Below are positions 1 to 10,701 of a stretch of 58,351 nucleotides of DNA, one piece after another. The notes beneath the pieces are model-generated. The model was not told the DNA's origin and searched no databases. It saw only the letters and a list, made by a program, of their open reading frames with translations. Source of the DNA: Mariprofundaceae bacterium (GTDB lineage: Bacteria > Pseudomonadota > Zetaproteobacteria > Mariprofundales > Mariprofundaceae); the NCBI GenBank assembly GCA_015488115.1, contig WFOK01000029.1, forward strand, positions 1 through 58,351. Reading direction: 5' to 3'. Position 1 is the stretch's first letter, and each line of letters opens with the position of its first letter. The position numbers and the translations under genes were made by a program.

Positions 1-118
1 CAATGGCGCGGACCTGCTTCAGGTTTGGCAGAAAGCGGCGACGGGTCACATTGTGCGCATGGCTGACATTGTTTCCTGCCATGGGACCCTTTCCACAAAT
101 TTCGCAACGTTTGGCCAT
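1..118 (-). CDS. rpmB: 50S ribosomal protein L28 (partial, 3' end outside window)
   Basis: Structural protein of the large ribosomal subunit. Read on the minus strand from the ATG at 118, the first 39 codons give [12 protein letters not shown] followed by a segment with NNVSHAHN and TRRRFLPNL, the typical L28 N-terminus including the CxxC pair. The gene runs off the left edge, so its C-terminus and any rpmG partner cannot be seen. It is divergent from the Fur-family gene, and the 119-237 spacer must hold both promoters. Confidence 0.95.
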   Translation of the reverse strand, partial: MAKRCEICGKGPMAGNNVSHAHNVTRRRFLPNLKQVRAI

Positions 119-213
119 GACTGATACCTCCAAAAGCGGGCGCACTTTAGGTGATCGTTGGCTGCAAGACAAGAAAAAGATTCGGCATTTGATGTTGCTG
201 CTTGCATCTAGTG

Positions 214-236
214 TTGAGAATGATTATCGTTCTCAA
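214..236. promoter_or_regulatory. Fur-box-like palindrome
   Basis: A perfect inverted repeat TTGAGAA-N9-TTCTCAA whose centre reads TGATTATCG. Its overall shape matches the 7-1-7 Fur site (TGAGAAT-G-ATTCTCA-like halves). It ends one base before the proposed ATG of the Fur-family gene, so a bound repressor would block the promoter or start of the regulator and its coupled iron permease. The palindrome is seen directly; the identity of the bound protein is inferred. Confidence 0.7.
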
Positions 237-237
237 C

Positions 238-627
238 ATGAAAAGGCGTCTGACCCCGCAACGTGAGGCGATCCTCGAGCTTATTGGCAGCAGCGACCGG
301 CATTGGGACGCCGAAAGCATTGCCAAGATGCTTGCCCGGAAGGGGCGGGCCATTGGCTTGGCGACAGTGTATCGTGGCCTGGCGGTGTTGGAGGAAGAGG
401 GTCTTATTCACGCCATCCAGTTGACTGACGGCAAGAAGCGTTATGAGCGGGCGGGCAAAGAGCATCATGATCACTTCATCTGCAAGCTCTGCGGTTCGAT
501 CACTGAATTCTCCCATCCCGCTGAGGCCCGGATCCTCGAGCATCTGTCCCGCGAAACCGGGGCCGTTGTTCATGGACATGAGTTTGTCGTTTTCGGTGTC
601 TGTGCATCGTGCAGGGAGGCCTCATGA
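238..627 (+). CDS. Fur-family metal-responsive transcriptional regulator
   Basis: Predicted 129-aa DNA-binding repressor. An N-terminal winged helix starts with RRLTPQREAILELI and carries GLATVYRGLAVLEEEGLI, the recognition-helix region of the Fur family. The C-terminal part has the HHDHFIC metal site and CxxC pairs (CKLC, CASC) expected for structural zinc. The ATG at 238 is chosen because the Fur fold starts directly after it; in-frame TTG, GTG and ATG codons at 202, 211, 214 and 220 are alternatives, none with a clear Shine-Dalgarno. A palindrome abuts the start, suggesting autoregulation. The gene overlaps the downstream iron permease by ATGA, which favours Fur or an iron-linked role over Zur or PerR, but metal specificity cannot be settled by eye. 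Confidence 0.88.
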   Translation: MKRRLTPQREAILELIGSSDRHWDAESIAKMLARKGRAIGLATVYRGLAVLEEEGLIHAIQLTDGKKRYERAGKEHHDHFICKLCGSITEFSHPAEARILEHLSRETGAVVHGHEFVVFGVCASCREAS

Positions 628-1445
628 GTGCCGCGTTCCTGATCGTTTTTCGCGAGATGCTCGAAATGACGCTTATCCTTGGCATGCTCTTGGCCGTTTG
701 TCGTGATTGGGTCGATCGGGCCTGGATTGCTCTTGGTGCCCTGCTGGGGTTTTGTGGAGCATGGATTGTGGCCCTGTTCATGGAGCAGTTGGAAGGGGCC
801 CTGGACGGCAACGGGGAGTTTCTGTTCAATGCCGGCCTGCTTTTGATGGCTTCCGTGATGCTCGTTCTGACCATGATCTGGATGGGGCGCCAGGGGGTTG
901 CATGGCGGCAGCGGACACAGGCCGTGTCCAGGCAGCTGGAAAGCGGGCGGATGCCTGGCCTGCCGCTGGCCATGCTGGGCTTTGTCGCCGTCATTCGGGA
1001 GGGCGCGGAAACGGTCTTTTTCATGTTCAGTTTGTGGCATGAGCACCAGATGCAAGCATTGTGGACTGGGGGGCTGTTCGGTGCTGTCGCTGCATTACTG
1101 TTGGGAGCGGCCGTTTATCGACAGTTGATCAAGGTCCGGTTGAAGACTCTGTTTGCCCTCATGAGCTGGTTGCTGGCTTTTGTCGCTGCCGGTCTGGCCT
1201 CCCAGGCCGTCTATTATCTGGTGTTGATGGACTGGTTGCCGCCGTTGGTCGAACATGTCTGGGATTTCTCATCATGGCTGCCGCGCGAAAGCCTGGCGGG
1301 AACCCTGCTGAGGGTGCTCTTCGGCTATGATGAGGCTCCCAGTGGCATGCAAATGCTCACGTTCTTCCTCTATTTGGCGCTTGCGCTTGTGCTTGTGCGG
1401 CGGGTGAGACATGGGCGTGCCGAAGCAGCGCCTTCCTGTTCATGA
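624..1445 (+). CDS. FTR1-family iron permease (EfeU-like)
   Basis: A 273-aa polytopic inner-membrane protein of the oxidase-dependent iron transporter family. Two REXXE motifs that define FTR1 are visible: REMLE near residue 10 in helix 1 and REGAE about residue 120. Hydrophobic segments are spread over the whole length. The start at 624 overlaps the stop of the Fur-family gene (ATGA), so the two are translationally coupled and probably co-repressed by iron. No EfeO or EfeB partner gene is next to it. The 3' end overlaps the convergent malQ by 6 nt. Confidence 0.9.
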   Translation: MSAAFLIVFREMLEMTLILGMLLAVCRDWVDRAWIALGALLGFCGAWIVALFMEQLEGALDGNGEFLFNAGLLLMASVMLVLTMIWMGRQGVAWRQRTQAVSRQLESGRMPGLPLAMLGFVAVIREGAETVFFMFSLWHEHQMQALWTGGLFGAVAALLLGAAVYRQLIKVRLKTLFALMSWLLAFVAAGLASQAVYYLVLMDWLPPLVEHVWDFSSWLPRESLAGTLLRVLFGYDEAPSGMQMLTFFLYLALALVLVRRVRHGRAEAAPSCS

Positions 1446-2921
1446 ACGCGTGCGGCCATGGCGAAGGTTCAGTTCAGCGGACCTCGACCAGCAGTCGGCG
1501 GCCGCCTCGGGGATTTCCTTCAGTCGCCATGACCAGTTGCCGCGCAGTGTTCCGGGGGTGTTGAAACGCGCCTCGGAGCCGAGCGCAAGCAGGTCCTGCA
1601 TCGGGATGACGGACAGCAAGGCCGGGGATGATAAGGCAGCCTCGATCAATGGCCAGGGCATTTCCGCAGGATTGCACTGCAGGTATTCCAGCACGCGTTG
1701 CCTTGTGGGCCTGTCGAGGCCATGGAACCAGCCCAGGGTCGTGTCGTTGTCATGCGTTCCTGTATAGGCAACGGCATCGGGTTCATGGTGTTCGGGCAGA
1801 TAGGGATTCTCCGGGTTGCCGTCGAAGGCGAAGTGAAGAATTTTCATGCCCGGAAGCCCGTATTTCTTCCTTAGCGCCGTCACGTCTTCCGTGATTAGAC
1901 CGAGATCCTCCGCAACGAGTGGCAATCGTCCCAGTTGCTTCTGCAGCGTCGCCAGCAGCTTGTCCCCCGGGGCCTTGTGCCAGCAGCCCACCACGCCATC
2001 TGGTCGTTCGGCGGGGATGGCCCAGTAGGCGGCCAGGCCACGGAAATGGTCGATGCGGAGTATGTCCATGCGCGTCATTTGATGGGCGACCCGGCTGACC
2101 CACCAGTCAAACCCCTGTTGCTCGAGCCGATCCCAACGATACAGCGGGTTGCCCCAGCGTTGACCGGTCTTTGAGAAATAATCCGGGGGTACGCCAGCAA
2201 CGAGTTCGCATTGCCCATCATCCTTGAGCGTGAACAGCTCCGGGCAGGCCCACACATCGGCTGAGTCGTGAGCCACGTAGATGGGAAGATCCCCGAACAA
2301 TAGCACCTGTTGTTTTGCAGCGTAGCGCTTGAGCTCCTGCCATTGGTGTTCAAACATGAATTGTTCGAAATGGACCAGGCGAAGTGCAGCCTCGTGGTCG
2401 CGTGCAAAGGCCTGCAGGCTTTTACGGTCGCGCTTGCGCCATGGTGTGGGCCATTGCCACCAAGGCCTGTGCCGCTGTAGCTCCCGCATGACGGTGAACA
2501 GGGAAAAGTCATCGAGCCAATTGCGATGGTTTTCCAGAAAGGCCTCATAGGATGGGAAAAGTCCGGGGTCTGAGGCTTTCTTGTCGAAGAAGGCAGCGGC
2601 CGCCTTGGTGAGACATTGGCGATGCTCGTCATGACTCATGGACGGCTTGATGTCCGTGGCGTCGAGCAGGCCCATTCGGGCGAGTTCAAAAAGATCAATG
2701 TATTTCGGATTACCGGCAAACGAGGACATGGATTCGTAGGGCGAGCCATGTTCATGGGTCGGGCCGATGGGAAGGAATTGCCAGACGGAAAAACCCGCGG
2801 TCGACATGCGCCTGATGAAGAGGCGGGCCGTCTCCCCCAGCCACCCATTCGGTCCGGGGCCGGGCAGCGATGTCAGATGGAGTAGGACGGCGGAACGCCG
2901 GGTGTCAATCCAGGCGCTCAT
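1440..2921 (-). CDS. malQ: 4-alpha-glucanotransferase (amylomaltase)
   Basis: A 493-aa GH77 enzyme that transfers alpha-1,4-glucan chains between maltodextrins, releasing glucose. Visible family signatures are RSAVLLHLTSLPG at the N-terminus, SPYESMSSFAGNP, the nucleophile region ILRIDHFRGL, the acid/base region VAEDLG and GTHDNDTTLGW. Length is normal for the bacterial enzyme. The start overlaps the stop of the GH57 gene by 4 nt, so it is the last gene of a leftward glgC-GH57-malQ operon and probably works on the linear glucans made or trimmed by its neighbours. Confidence 0.96.
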   Translation of the reverse strand: MSAWIDTRRSAVLLHLTSLPGPGPNGWLGETARLFIRRMSTAGFSVWQFLPIGPTHEHGSPYESMSSFAGNPKYIDLFELARMGLLDATDIKPSMSHDEHRQCLTKAAAAFFDKKASDPGLFPSYEAFLENHRNWLDDFSLFTVMRELQRHRPWWQWPTPWRKRDRKSLQAFARDHEAALRLVHFEQFMFEHQWQELKRYAAKQQVLLFGDLPIYVAHDSADVWACPELFTLKDDGQCELVAGVPPDYFSKTGQRWGNPLYRWDRLEQQGFDWWVSRVAHQMTRMDILRIDHFRGLAAYWAIPAERPDGVVGCWHKAPGDKLLATLQKQLGRLPLVAEDLGLITEDVTALRKKYGLPGMKILHFAFDGNPENPYLPEHHEPDAVAYTGTHDNDTTLGWFHGLDRPTRQRVLEYLQCNPAEMPWPLIEAALSSPALLSVIPMQDLLALGSEARFNTPGTLRGNWSWRLKEIPEAAADCWSRSAELNLRHGRTRS

Positions 2922-4612
2922 GAATCTGAGCTGCGGCGCATGGTACCCCCGCCCTCGGCATCGCCGCCACCTGTGGAAATGACCTCCTGCAATTCGGGTG
3001 GAGCCGGTCTGTCGATCAGGGCATAGAGCTTGCGCAGGTGCTGGCGATAAAGTTGGTCGAAATCACGAACGACATCTCCCGGATTGTAGTCACCAAACCA
3101 CCAACACCAGTCCGAGCCCTCACAGATGAGCAGCTGGGCCTCTGCCGCCCGGCGCTTTTCAGCCGTGAGGCTGGGTAGAGCGGCGTCAAAGGCCCTCTTG
3201 GCTTCGATCAGCAGTTGCCAGCCCCTTGTCTTGGCGGGATCCCCGATCCAGGTAGACAGGTTGCCATAGACCCAAGAGCCGGAGACCAAGTGAGGCAGCT
3301 CATTCTGGGCCGGATGGGCGGAAAGGTAATCGCTGAATGTCGTCAGAACGTAGTCCGGGTGCTCAGCAATCCGCTGGTACAGCTCGGTGAGAAAGGGAAG
3401 CCCGTTCTGCTCATAGTGTTCCCAGGCATTTTCACCATCCATGATGACGCCCACCACTGGAGCATCCATGCCCTGGGTGCGATGCCTGATTTCGGCCAGC
3501 TCATGCATGAAGTGATTGACCGCATCGTGGCTGTTCCAACGCGAGTATTCGAAGCCGATCAGATCGGAAAGACGATCGTCGCGAAAGAAACAGGTGATGG
3601 CATCATCACCCTTGCCCACGATCCACGGATGATAAAGATCGCGGTTGCCCTGCTGTTCGCGCAGGTTATAGCGCAGCGAGTGGTGCAGCACCGCTTCGCC
3701 AGTGGCGCACCACTGGAAGCCGGCCCTGGCCAACAGGCGCAGCGTGTCTTCGGAAACGGCCCCTTCGGCGGGCCAGCAGCCGTTCGGTGTTTCGCCGAAC
3801 ACATGCCGGTGATGTTCCAGGGCAAGTGCGATGTGTTTCTTGGCGCGTTCTTCGCCGCCAGGATACGGCTCATCCGGAATCTCGGCATCCGGAACGGTCT
3901 CGCGCGCGCTCTGGAAGTCCAGCATCAGTGGAATGATGGGATGTGCATAAGGGGTTGTGCTCAGTTCAATTTTCCCCAGGTCACGTAGACGCTTGTACCG
4001 CGTCGGGATCTCATCCAGCAATGTGGCGATCAGGGTCAGCAGGTCGCGGCGGTCCTGGTGACTGAAATGGCGTCCCTTCTCGATCAGTCGCCTGGCAACG
4101 AAGCGTTGCTGGCGTACGGTTTCACCAAGCCATGCAAGATGGTACCAAGTGACCAGATCGGTAAAGAAACGCGGCCCGAGATAATCGATGGCGTCATGGT
4201 TGCGTGCGTGCTCGGCGATGTGCCACAGGCGGCTGTAGTCGGGATAGCGATGGAGGTTGCGTTCATGGTTCAGGCGGAAGCAGGCCTTAAGCAGGAATTC
4301 CCGCTGGCCTTTCGAGTATTCGCCGTCCGGTTGCGCCAGCGCTTCCAGCAGGGGATCGTTCAGCCGCTCGATCCTGCAATCGAGAAAGTCGCGCAAATGT
4401 TGCGCATAGTCCGCGATCTGTTCGCTGAGCGAAGGGACAAAATTGACGACAGCCCGGGCGCCGGGCACCTGTTCGATGATTTCCGCCATGTCGGTGTAAT
4501 CCTTGATGGCATGAAGGTAGACCCATGGCAGGTGATAATTGCCGGTGTCGGCCTCTCGATAAAAGGGCTGATGCATGTGCCAGCAAAACACGACGGACAG
4601 GGGACGAGTCAT
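2918..4612 (-). CDS. Glycoside hydrolase family 57 protein (alpha-amylase/glucanotransferase type)
   Basis: A 564-aa protein. It begins MTRPLSVVFCWHMHQPFYRE, the HQP motif of GH57, followed by LPWVYLHAIKDY. Further conserved blocks are GCWPAEGAVSEDTL and GVIMDGENAWEHYEQNG, and the C-terminal part contains GSDWCWWFGDYN. The ATG at 4612 is preferred over 4678 because GAGGAA lies just upstream and the family start coincides with it. It sits between glgC and malQ in one leftward operon, so a role in glycogen or maltodextrin metabolism is likely. The family covers amylases, amylopullulanases, branching enzymes and glucanotransferases, so exact activity is unassigned. Confidence 0.9.
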   Translation of the reverse strand: MTRPLSVVFCWHMHQPFYREADTGNYHLPWVYLHAIKDYTDMAEIIEQVPGARAVVNFVPSLSEQIADYAQHLRDFLDCRIERLNDPLLEALAQPDGEYSKGQREFLLKACFRLNHERNLHRYPDYSRLWHIAEHARNHDAIDYLGPRFFTDLVTWYHLAWLGETVRQQRFVARRLIEKGRHFSHQDRRDLLTLIATLLDEIPTRYKRLRDLGKIELSTTPYAHPIIPLMLDFQSARETVPDAEIPDEPYPGGEERAKKHIALALEHHRHVFGETPNGCWPAEGAVSEDTLRLLARAGFQWCATGEAVLHHSLRYNLREQQGNRDLYHPWIVGKGDDAITCFFRDDRLSDLIGFEYSRWNSHDAVNHFMHELAEIRHRTQGMDAPVVGVIMDGENAWEHYEQNGLPFLTELYQRIAEHPDYVLTTFSDYLSAHPAQNELPHLVSGSWVYGNLSTWIGDPAKTRGWQLLIEAKRAFDAALPSLTAEKRRAAEAQLLICEGSDWCWWFGDYNPGDVVRDFDQLYRQHLRKLYALIDRPAPPELQEVISTGGGDAEGGGTMRRSSDS

Positions 4613-4705
4613 GGCTTCCTCCGTGGAAGTCGGATGACCGGCTGCTGCCGGATGGGGCGCGCCATTCTCGGCGATCATGCTCGCGGCGCAAGCCGTTGCG
4701 GGAGA

Positions 4706-5971
4706 TCAGAGTTCATGCAGGCGTTGTCCCATCATTTCCGGGGTGACGAGAACGATGCCAGCTTCACTGACATAGAAGCGACGAGCGTCCTCCTCCGGAT
4801 CCTCACCGATCACCGTGCCTTCCGGGATCACGGTACCCTTGTCGATCACGCATCGGCGCAGCCGACAATGTCGGTGGATTTCGACATCCGGCAGAATGAC
4901 AGAGTCTTCGACCAGGGAATAGGAGTGCACGCGGACATTGGAGAACAAAACCGAATGGCGCACCTTGGATCCGGTAATCAGGCAGCCTCCCGAAACCAGC
5001 GAATCCACGGCGAATCCGCGCCGGTCATCATCATCGAAGACAAACTTGGCAGGCGGCAATTGTTCCTGGTAGGTCCAGATCGGCCAGTTTTCGTCATACA
5101 GGTTCAGTTCCGGCTCGATATTGGCAAGATCAATGTTTGCCTCCCAGTAGGCGTCGATCGTGCCGACGTCACGCCAGTACCCCGGCGCACCGGTATTTGC
5201 GTTCATGAAGCGGAAGGCAAACACGTTGGCTCCGTCGTCAATGGCATTTGGGATGATATCCTTGCCGAAGTCATGGGATGAGGTTGACTTGTTCGCATCC
5301 GCCTTCAGCCGCTCACGCAGAAACTGGGTGCTGAAAACGTATATGCCCATAGATGCCAGAGCCCGCTTCGGATCTCCAGGCATTGGCGTTGGATGCTCAG
5401 GCTTTTCCGCAAACTCGATGATGCGATGCTGCTGGTCCACGAGCATCACGCCAAATGCGCGCGCATCATCGATCGGTACAGGGATGCAACCCACGGTGAT
5501 GTCTGCGCCGCTGGCCGCATGGGCGGCAATCATTTTGCCGTAGTCCATCTTGTAGATGTGGTCGCCGGCCAGAATCAGGATGTACTCCGGTCCATAATGG
5601 CGGATGATGTCCAGGTTCTGATACACCGCGTCGGCCGTGCCTGCGTACCATCCTTCGCTGACGCGCTGTTGGGCGGACAGCACTTCCAGAAATTCTCCGA
5701 ACTGACCGGAGAGAAAACTCCAGCCGCGTTGAAGATGCCTTTGAAGCGAATGGGACTTGTATTGGGTGATCACGGAAATGCGGCGGATGCCCGAATTGAT
5801 GCAGTTGGACAGAGGAAAGTCGATGATGCGAAATTTTCCACCGAATGGAACGGCCGGCTTTGCCCGCCAGTCGGTCAGCGCCTTCAGGCGCGATCCGCGT
5901 CCGCCGGCCAGAACCAGCGCAACGGTGTTGGCCGTCAGCTTGCTGATGTTGCGTTCCATCGTCAGTTTCAT
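4706..5971 (-). CDS. glgC: Glucose-1-phosphate adenylyltransferase
   Basis: A 421-aa enzyme that makes ADP-glucose from ATP and glucose-1-phosphate, the committed step of bacterial glycogen synthesis. The nucleotidyltransferase signature [13 protein letters not shown] is followed by the [15 protein letters not shown] block and later by VEFxEKP-like FAEKPEHP. The C-terminal left-handed beta-helix ends in a normal position. GGAGGAG lies just upstream of the ATG at 5971. The gene heads the leftward glgC-GH57-malQ operon and is divergent from pgm across about 130 nt, which must contain two promoters. Allosteric control is usual for the family. Confidence 0.97.
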   Translation of the reverse strand: MKLTMERNISKLTANTVALVLAGGRGSRLKALTDWRAKPAVPFGGKFRIIDFPLSNCINSGIRRISVITQYKSHSLQRHLQRGWSFLSGQFGEFLEVLSAQQRVSEGWYAGTADAVYQNLDIIRHYGPEYILILAGDHIYKMDYGKMIAAHAASGADITVGCIPVPIDDARAFGVMLVDQQHRIIEFAEKPEHPTPMPGDPKRALASMGIYVFSTQFLRERLKADANKSTSSHDFGKDIIPNAIDDGANVFAFRFMNANTGAPGYWRDVGTIDAYWEANIDLANIEPELNLYDENWPIWTYQEQLPPAKFVFDDDDRRGFAVDSLVSGGCLITGSKVRHSVLFSNVRVHSYSLVEDSVILPDVEIHRHCRLRRCVIDKGTVIPEGTVIGEDPEEDARRFYVSEAGIVLVTPEMMGQRLHEL

Positions 5972-6034
5972 GTCATCTCCTCCCTGCCCGGTGGGGCTGA
6001 TGAATGAAAATCTAGCATGCCTTATGCCTCGTGA

Positions 6035-7735
<1,701 letters not shown>

Positions 7736-7748
7736 AGGAGATGTTGTC

Positions 7749-9935
7749 ATGAACCCAATGCCCTTGGACGAAATGGCGCAGGCCATCATTGAGGCTCGCT
7801 GTCACGACCCCTTCTGTTGGCTCGGTCGCCATCCGGCAGGGAATGGCAAGCCGGGCGTTGTGGTGCGGGCATTCAAGCCCCGGGCGGAGCGCATGTGGCT
7901 CATTCCCGATCAGGGCGAGGCAAGGGTCATGCAACGCATCGAGGGAACGGATCTGTTTGTCGTGCACTGGCCGGAAGGCAGCTTTGCCGCATCCTACAGG
8001 TTCGAGATCGAGAACAGGGAGGGTCACCGGTGGACGGAGGAGGACGTTTATCGCTTTTCCCCGGTTCTGGGAGATCTCGATCTGCACCTGATTGGCGAAG
8101 GCAATCATTTCGAGAAGTACAAGATCATGGGGGCGCACGTGCGCACGCATGAAGGCGTGCAGGGCGTCAGTTTTGCCGTCTGGGCGCCTGCAGCCGAGCG
8201 GGTCAGCGTGATCGGCAATTTCAATCATTGGGACGGTCGGGAGCACATGATGCGCGTGCGGGGCGATTCCGGCGTCTGGGAGCTGTTCATTCCGGGGTTG
8301 CAGGCGGGCGAAGTGTACAAATACGAGATTCGCGCAGGCGATGGTCGTGTGTTCGACAAGACCGATCCCTATGCCCAGCAGATGGAGGTGCGGCCGGCCA
8401 CGGCCAGCGTTGTCCATGATCCGCGCCGATATGAATGGCATGATGAGGAGTGGATGGCCAACCGGCTTGCGCGACAGGCGCTTGATCAGCCGATGAGCAT
8501 CTATGAGGTGCACCTGGGCTCATGGCGGCGTGCTGATGGCGCCTTTTTGGGGTACAGGGAGCTGGCCCATCAGCTTGTCGATTATTGCAAGTGGATGGGC
8601 TACACGCATGTCGAACTGCTGCCGGTCACCGAGCATCCGTTTGACGGATCCTGGGGGTACCAGACCGTAGGCTATTTTGCGCCGACCAGCCGATTCGGTT
8701 CTCCCGATGATTTCCGCTATTTCGTCGATTATTGCCATCAACACGGCATCGGCGTGTTTCTGGATTGGGTTCCCGCACACTTCCCAAAGGATGCTCATGG
8801 TCTGGCCCGTTTTGACGGCACGGCACTGTATGAGCATGAAGATCCCAGACTGGGCGAGCACAAGGATTGGGGCACGCTGATCTTCAATTATGGTCGCAAT
8901 GAGGTGCGCAATTTTCTTATCGCTTCAGCCCTGTTTTGGCTCGACCAATACCACATCGATGGCTTGCGCGTGGATGCCGTGGCCTCGATGCTTTATCTGG
9001 ACTATTCGCGCAAGGAAGGGGAGTGGGTTCCGAACCGGTTCGGTGGTCGTGAGAACCTTGAGGCCGTCGAGTTTCTCAAGCAGTTCAACTGCCTCGTGCA
9101 CGAGCGCTTTCCTGGTGCCGTGACGATGGCGGAAGAATCGACATCCTGGCCCATGGTCAGTCGTCCCGTGTATCTGGGAGGACTCGGATTCACGATGAAA
9201 TGGAACATGGGCTGGATGAATGACACGCTGAGGTATTTCTCGCATGATCCCATCTATCGCAGCTTTCATCACCATGAGCTGACCTTCTCCATGGTCTATG
9301 CGTTCAACGAAAACTTCATTCTTCCCTTTTCGCATGACGAGGTCGTGCATGGCAAGGGGTCGATGCCGGCGAAGATGCCGGGTGACGACTGGCAGAAGTT
9401 TGCCAACCTTCGCCTGTTGTATGCTTACATGTTCACGCATCCGGGCAAGAAGCTGCAGTTCATGGGGCTGGAATTTGGTCAATGGGAGGAATGGAACCAT
9501 GATGGCGAGCTGTCATGGGATCAGAGCAATTTCATGCCGCATCGGGGCTTGCAGTTGCTGGTTCGGGATCTGAACCGTCTGTATCGGGAGGTTCCGGCCA
9601 TGCATCAGCTGGATTTTGAGTCGCATGGCTTCGAATGGATCGATTGCAATGATGCCGATCAATCCATCATCAGCTACTTGCGTCGGGACCATGACGGCCG
9701 GTTCATCGTGGCAGTGCTGAATCTGACGCCCGTGGTGCGTGAACATTACCGCCTTGGCGTGCCCGAGCCCGGGTTTTACAGGGAACTGCTCAACACAGAT
9801 GCCGAGGCCTATGGCGGTTCGAACATCGGCAACCTCGGCGGGCTTGTGGCAGAACCGAAGGCATGGATGGATCGGGCCTACTCGATCGAGCTGACCCTCC
9901 CACCGCTGGCCTGCGTGATATTTCAGCCCGAATAG
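7749..9935 (+). CDS. glgB: 1,4-alpha-glucan branching enzyme
   Basis: A 728-aa GH13 enzyme that introduces alpha-1,6 branches into glycogen. It has an N-terminal region, a CBM48-type module ([19 protein letters not shown]), then the catalytic barrel. Active-site regions are visible: [11 protein letters not shown] (nucleophile Asp), MAEESTSWP (acid/base Glu) and [13 protein letters not shown] (transition-state Asp). Length matches the E. coli-type enzyme with a full N-terminal extension. AGGAG lies upstream of the start. With pgm it forms the rightward half of the glycogen cluster. No glgA or glgP is present in this window. Confidence 0.97.
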   Translation: MNPMPLDEMAQAIIEARCHDPFCWLGRHPAGNGKPGVVVRAFKPRAERMWLIPDQGEARVMQRIEGTDLFVVHWPEGSFAASYRFEIENREGHRWTEEDVYRFSPVLGDLDLHLIGEGNHFEKYKIMGAHVRTHEGVQGVSFAVWAPAAERVSVIGNFNHWDGREHMMRVRGDSGVWELFIPGLQAGEVYKYEIRAGDGRVFDKTDPYAQQMEVRPATASVVHDPRRYEWHDEEWMANRLARQALDQPMSIYEVHLGSWRRADGAFLGYRELAHQLVDYCKWMGYTHVELLPVTEHPFDGSWGYQTVGYFAPTSRFGSPDDFRYFVDYCHQHGIGVFLDWVPAHFPKDAHGLARFDGTALYEHEDPRLGEHKDWGTLIFNYGRNEVRNFLIASALFWLDQYHIDGLRVDAVASMLYLDYSRKEGEWVPNRFGGRENLEAVEFLKQFNCLVHERFPGAVTMAEESTSWPMVSRPVYLGGLGFTMKWNMGWMNDTLRYFSHDPIYRSFHHHELTFSMVYAFNENFILPFSHDEVVHGKGSMPAKMPGDDWQKFANLRLLYAYMFTHPGKKLQFMGLEFGQWEEWNHDGELSWDQSNFMPHRGLQLLVRDLNRLYREVPAMHQLDFESHGFEWIDCNDADQSIISYLRRDHDGRFIVAVLNLTPVVREHYRLGVPEPGFYRELLNTDAEAYGGSNIGNLGGLVAEPKAWMDRAYSIELTLPPLACVIFQPE

Positions 9936-9990
9936 GACCTGTTAACAGTCTTTCCGTCGACTTGACAGGGGCCATGTCGCCGATCACGAG

Positions 9991-10125
9991 GTGCTCATCG
10001 GGTTTGCCGCACCCGGGGCTATCGGTCTGTTTCGTCAGTTCATGCTCTTGCTGACGTTTCCATTCGTCGTTTCGGTCGGACTGCTTGGCGCCTGGTTGCT
10101 GACCTTTGCTCGGCATGGGGTGTAG
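9991..10125 (+). CDS. Possible small membrane protein (44 aa)
   Basis: Within the 320-nt spacer after glgB there is an open frame from a GTG at 9991 to a TAG at 10125. It encodes a strongly hydrophobic stretch (FMLLLTFPFVVSVGLLGAWL) followed by a basic end (TFARHGV). The frame is open from an in-frame TAA just upstream, so the start is uncertain, and there is no good ribosome binding site. It could be a genuine small membrane protein, the tail of a decayed gene, or chance. It lies on the same strand just ahead of the LapA-like unit. Confidence 0.25.
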   Translation: MLIGFAAPGAIGLFRQFMLLLTFPFVVSVGLLGAWLLTFARHGV

Positions 10126-10255
10126 GCGGCCTGTTCACGCGCCCGTCCGATGGGCTGTCGCATCCGTCCCCGTCGTCCATGTGATATGTCCGTGTGACAA
10201 AACGACCGGCTTGCGCGTCTATATGGAAAAGAAGGGAAACGGAGGTCATGGTGAG

Positions 10256-10453
10256 ATGAATCGCGCGCGTTTGCGGTTGATCATCGTGCTGATGGTGACG
10301 GCTCTGCTGGGCTTTGTGGTCTGGCAAAACCTGCAGCCTGCGGCGTTCGGTGTGCTGGGCTGGCGCATCAAGGCCCCCTTGGCCATTTGGGTGGCCGGCG
10401 CCTTTGCGCTGGGCTTTGGCACGGGTTGGATGGCATGCCGGAGGCGCGCATGA
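10256..10453 (+). CDS. LapA-domain (DUF1049-type) small membrane protein
   Basis: A 65-aa protein with two hydrophobic helices (LRLIIVLMVTALLGFVVWQN, then an Ala/Gly-rich helix ending GTGWMACRRRA). The sequence between them, NLQPAAFGVLGW, fits the LapA/DUF1049 pattern (helix, QN-x-V-V linker, helix). GGAGG lies about 12 nt before the ATG. LapA of E. coli works with LapB in lipopolysaccharide homeostasis; here no lapB follows. Instead its stop overlaps a small unknown gene by ATGA, which overlaps an MscS-like gene, suggesting an envelope-related unit. Confidence 0.7.
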   Translation: MNRARLRLIIVLMVTALLGFVVWQNLQPAAFGVLGWRIKAPLAIWVAGAFALGFGTGWMACRRRA

Positions 10454-10701
10454 GTGGCCTGGAACGGGTCTCAGCCCAGATGGTGCTGAGGCGAATTGCG
10501 GACCTGAGAGGTACGGCGCCACCCGAGCCGGCCAGGGCAGGACGGCGCTTGGCGCGTCGGCTGATCCTGCGCGATGCGCTCGATGGTCTGGCTCGGATTT
10601 GGGTCGTGCTGGCCCGTCTACTGGCCCCTTGGCTTGCGCGCGCAGCATCTGTTCATCTTTCTCCATCCCGGAAACCAAGTCATGAGGAGGTGGATCAATG
10701 A
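10450..10701 (+). CDS. Hypothetical protein in LapA-MscS unit
   Basis: An 83-aa protein that I do not recognise. It is Arg/Ala/Leu-rich, with a basic N-terminal half (MVLRRIADLRG, ARAGRRLARRLIL) and an amphipathic or weakly hydrophobic stretch IWVVLARLLAPWLARAA, then a polar tail. It overlaps its upstream neighbour by 4 nt (ATGA at 10450) and its downstream neighbour by 4 nt (ATGA at 10698). Tight coupling on both sides and a GAGGAGG ribosome site for the next gene within its end support a real gene. A membrane-peripheral role is only a guess. Confidence 0.6.
   Translation: MSGLERVSAQMVLRRIADLRGTAPPEPARAGRRLARRLILRDALDGLARIWVVLARLLAPWLARAASVHLSPSRKPSHEEVDQ

Noticed and set aside
4058-5281. 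Open frame of 407 codons on the plus strand across GH57 and glgC
   Set aside because: It spans two well-recognised minus-strand genes; the product has no recognisable motif.
9948-9957. Palindrome CTGTTAACAG after glgB as a terminator
   Set aside because: Only a 5-bp perfect half with no loop and no T run; not a convincing terminator or operator.
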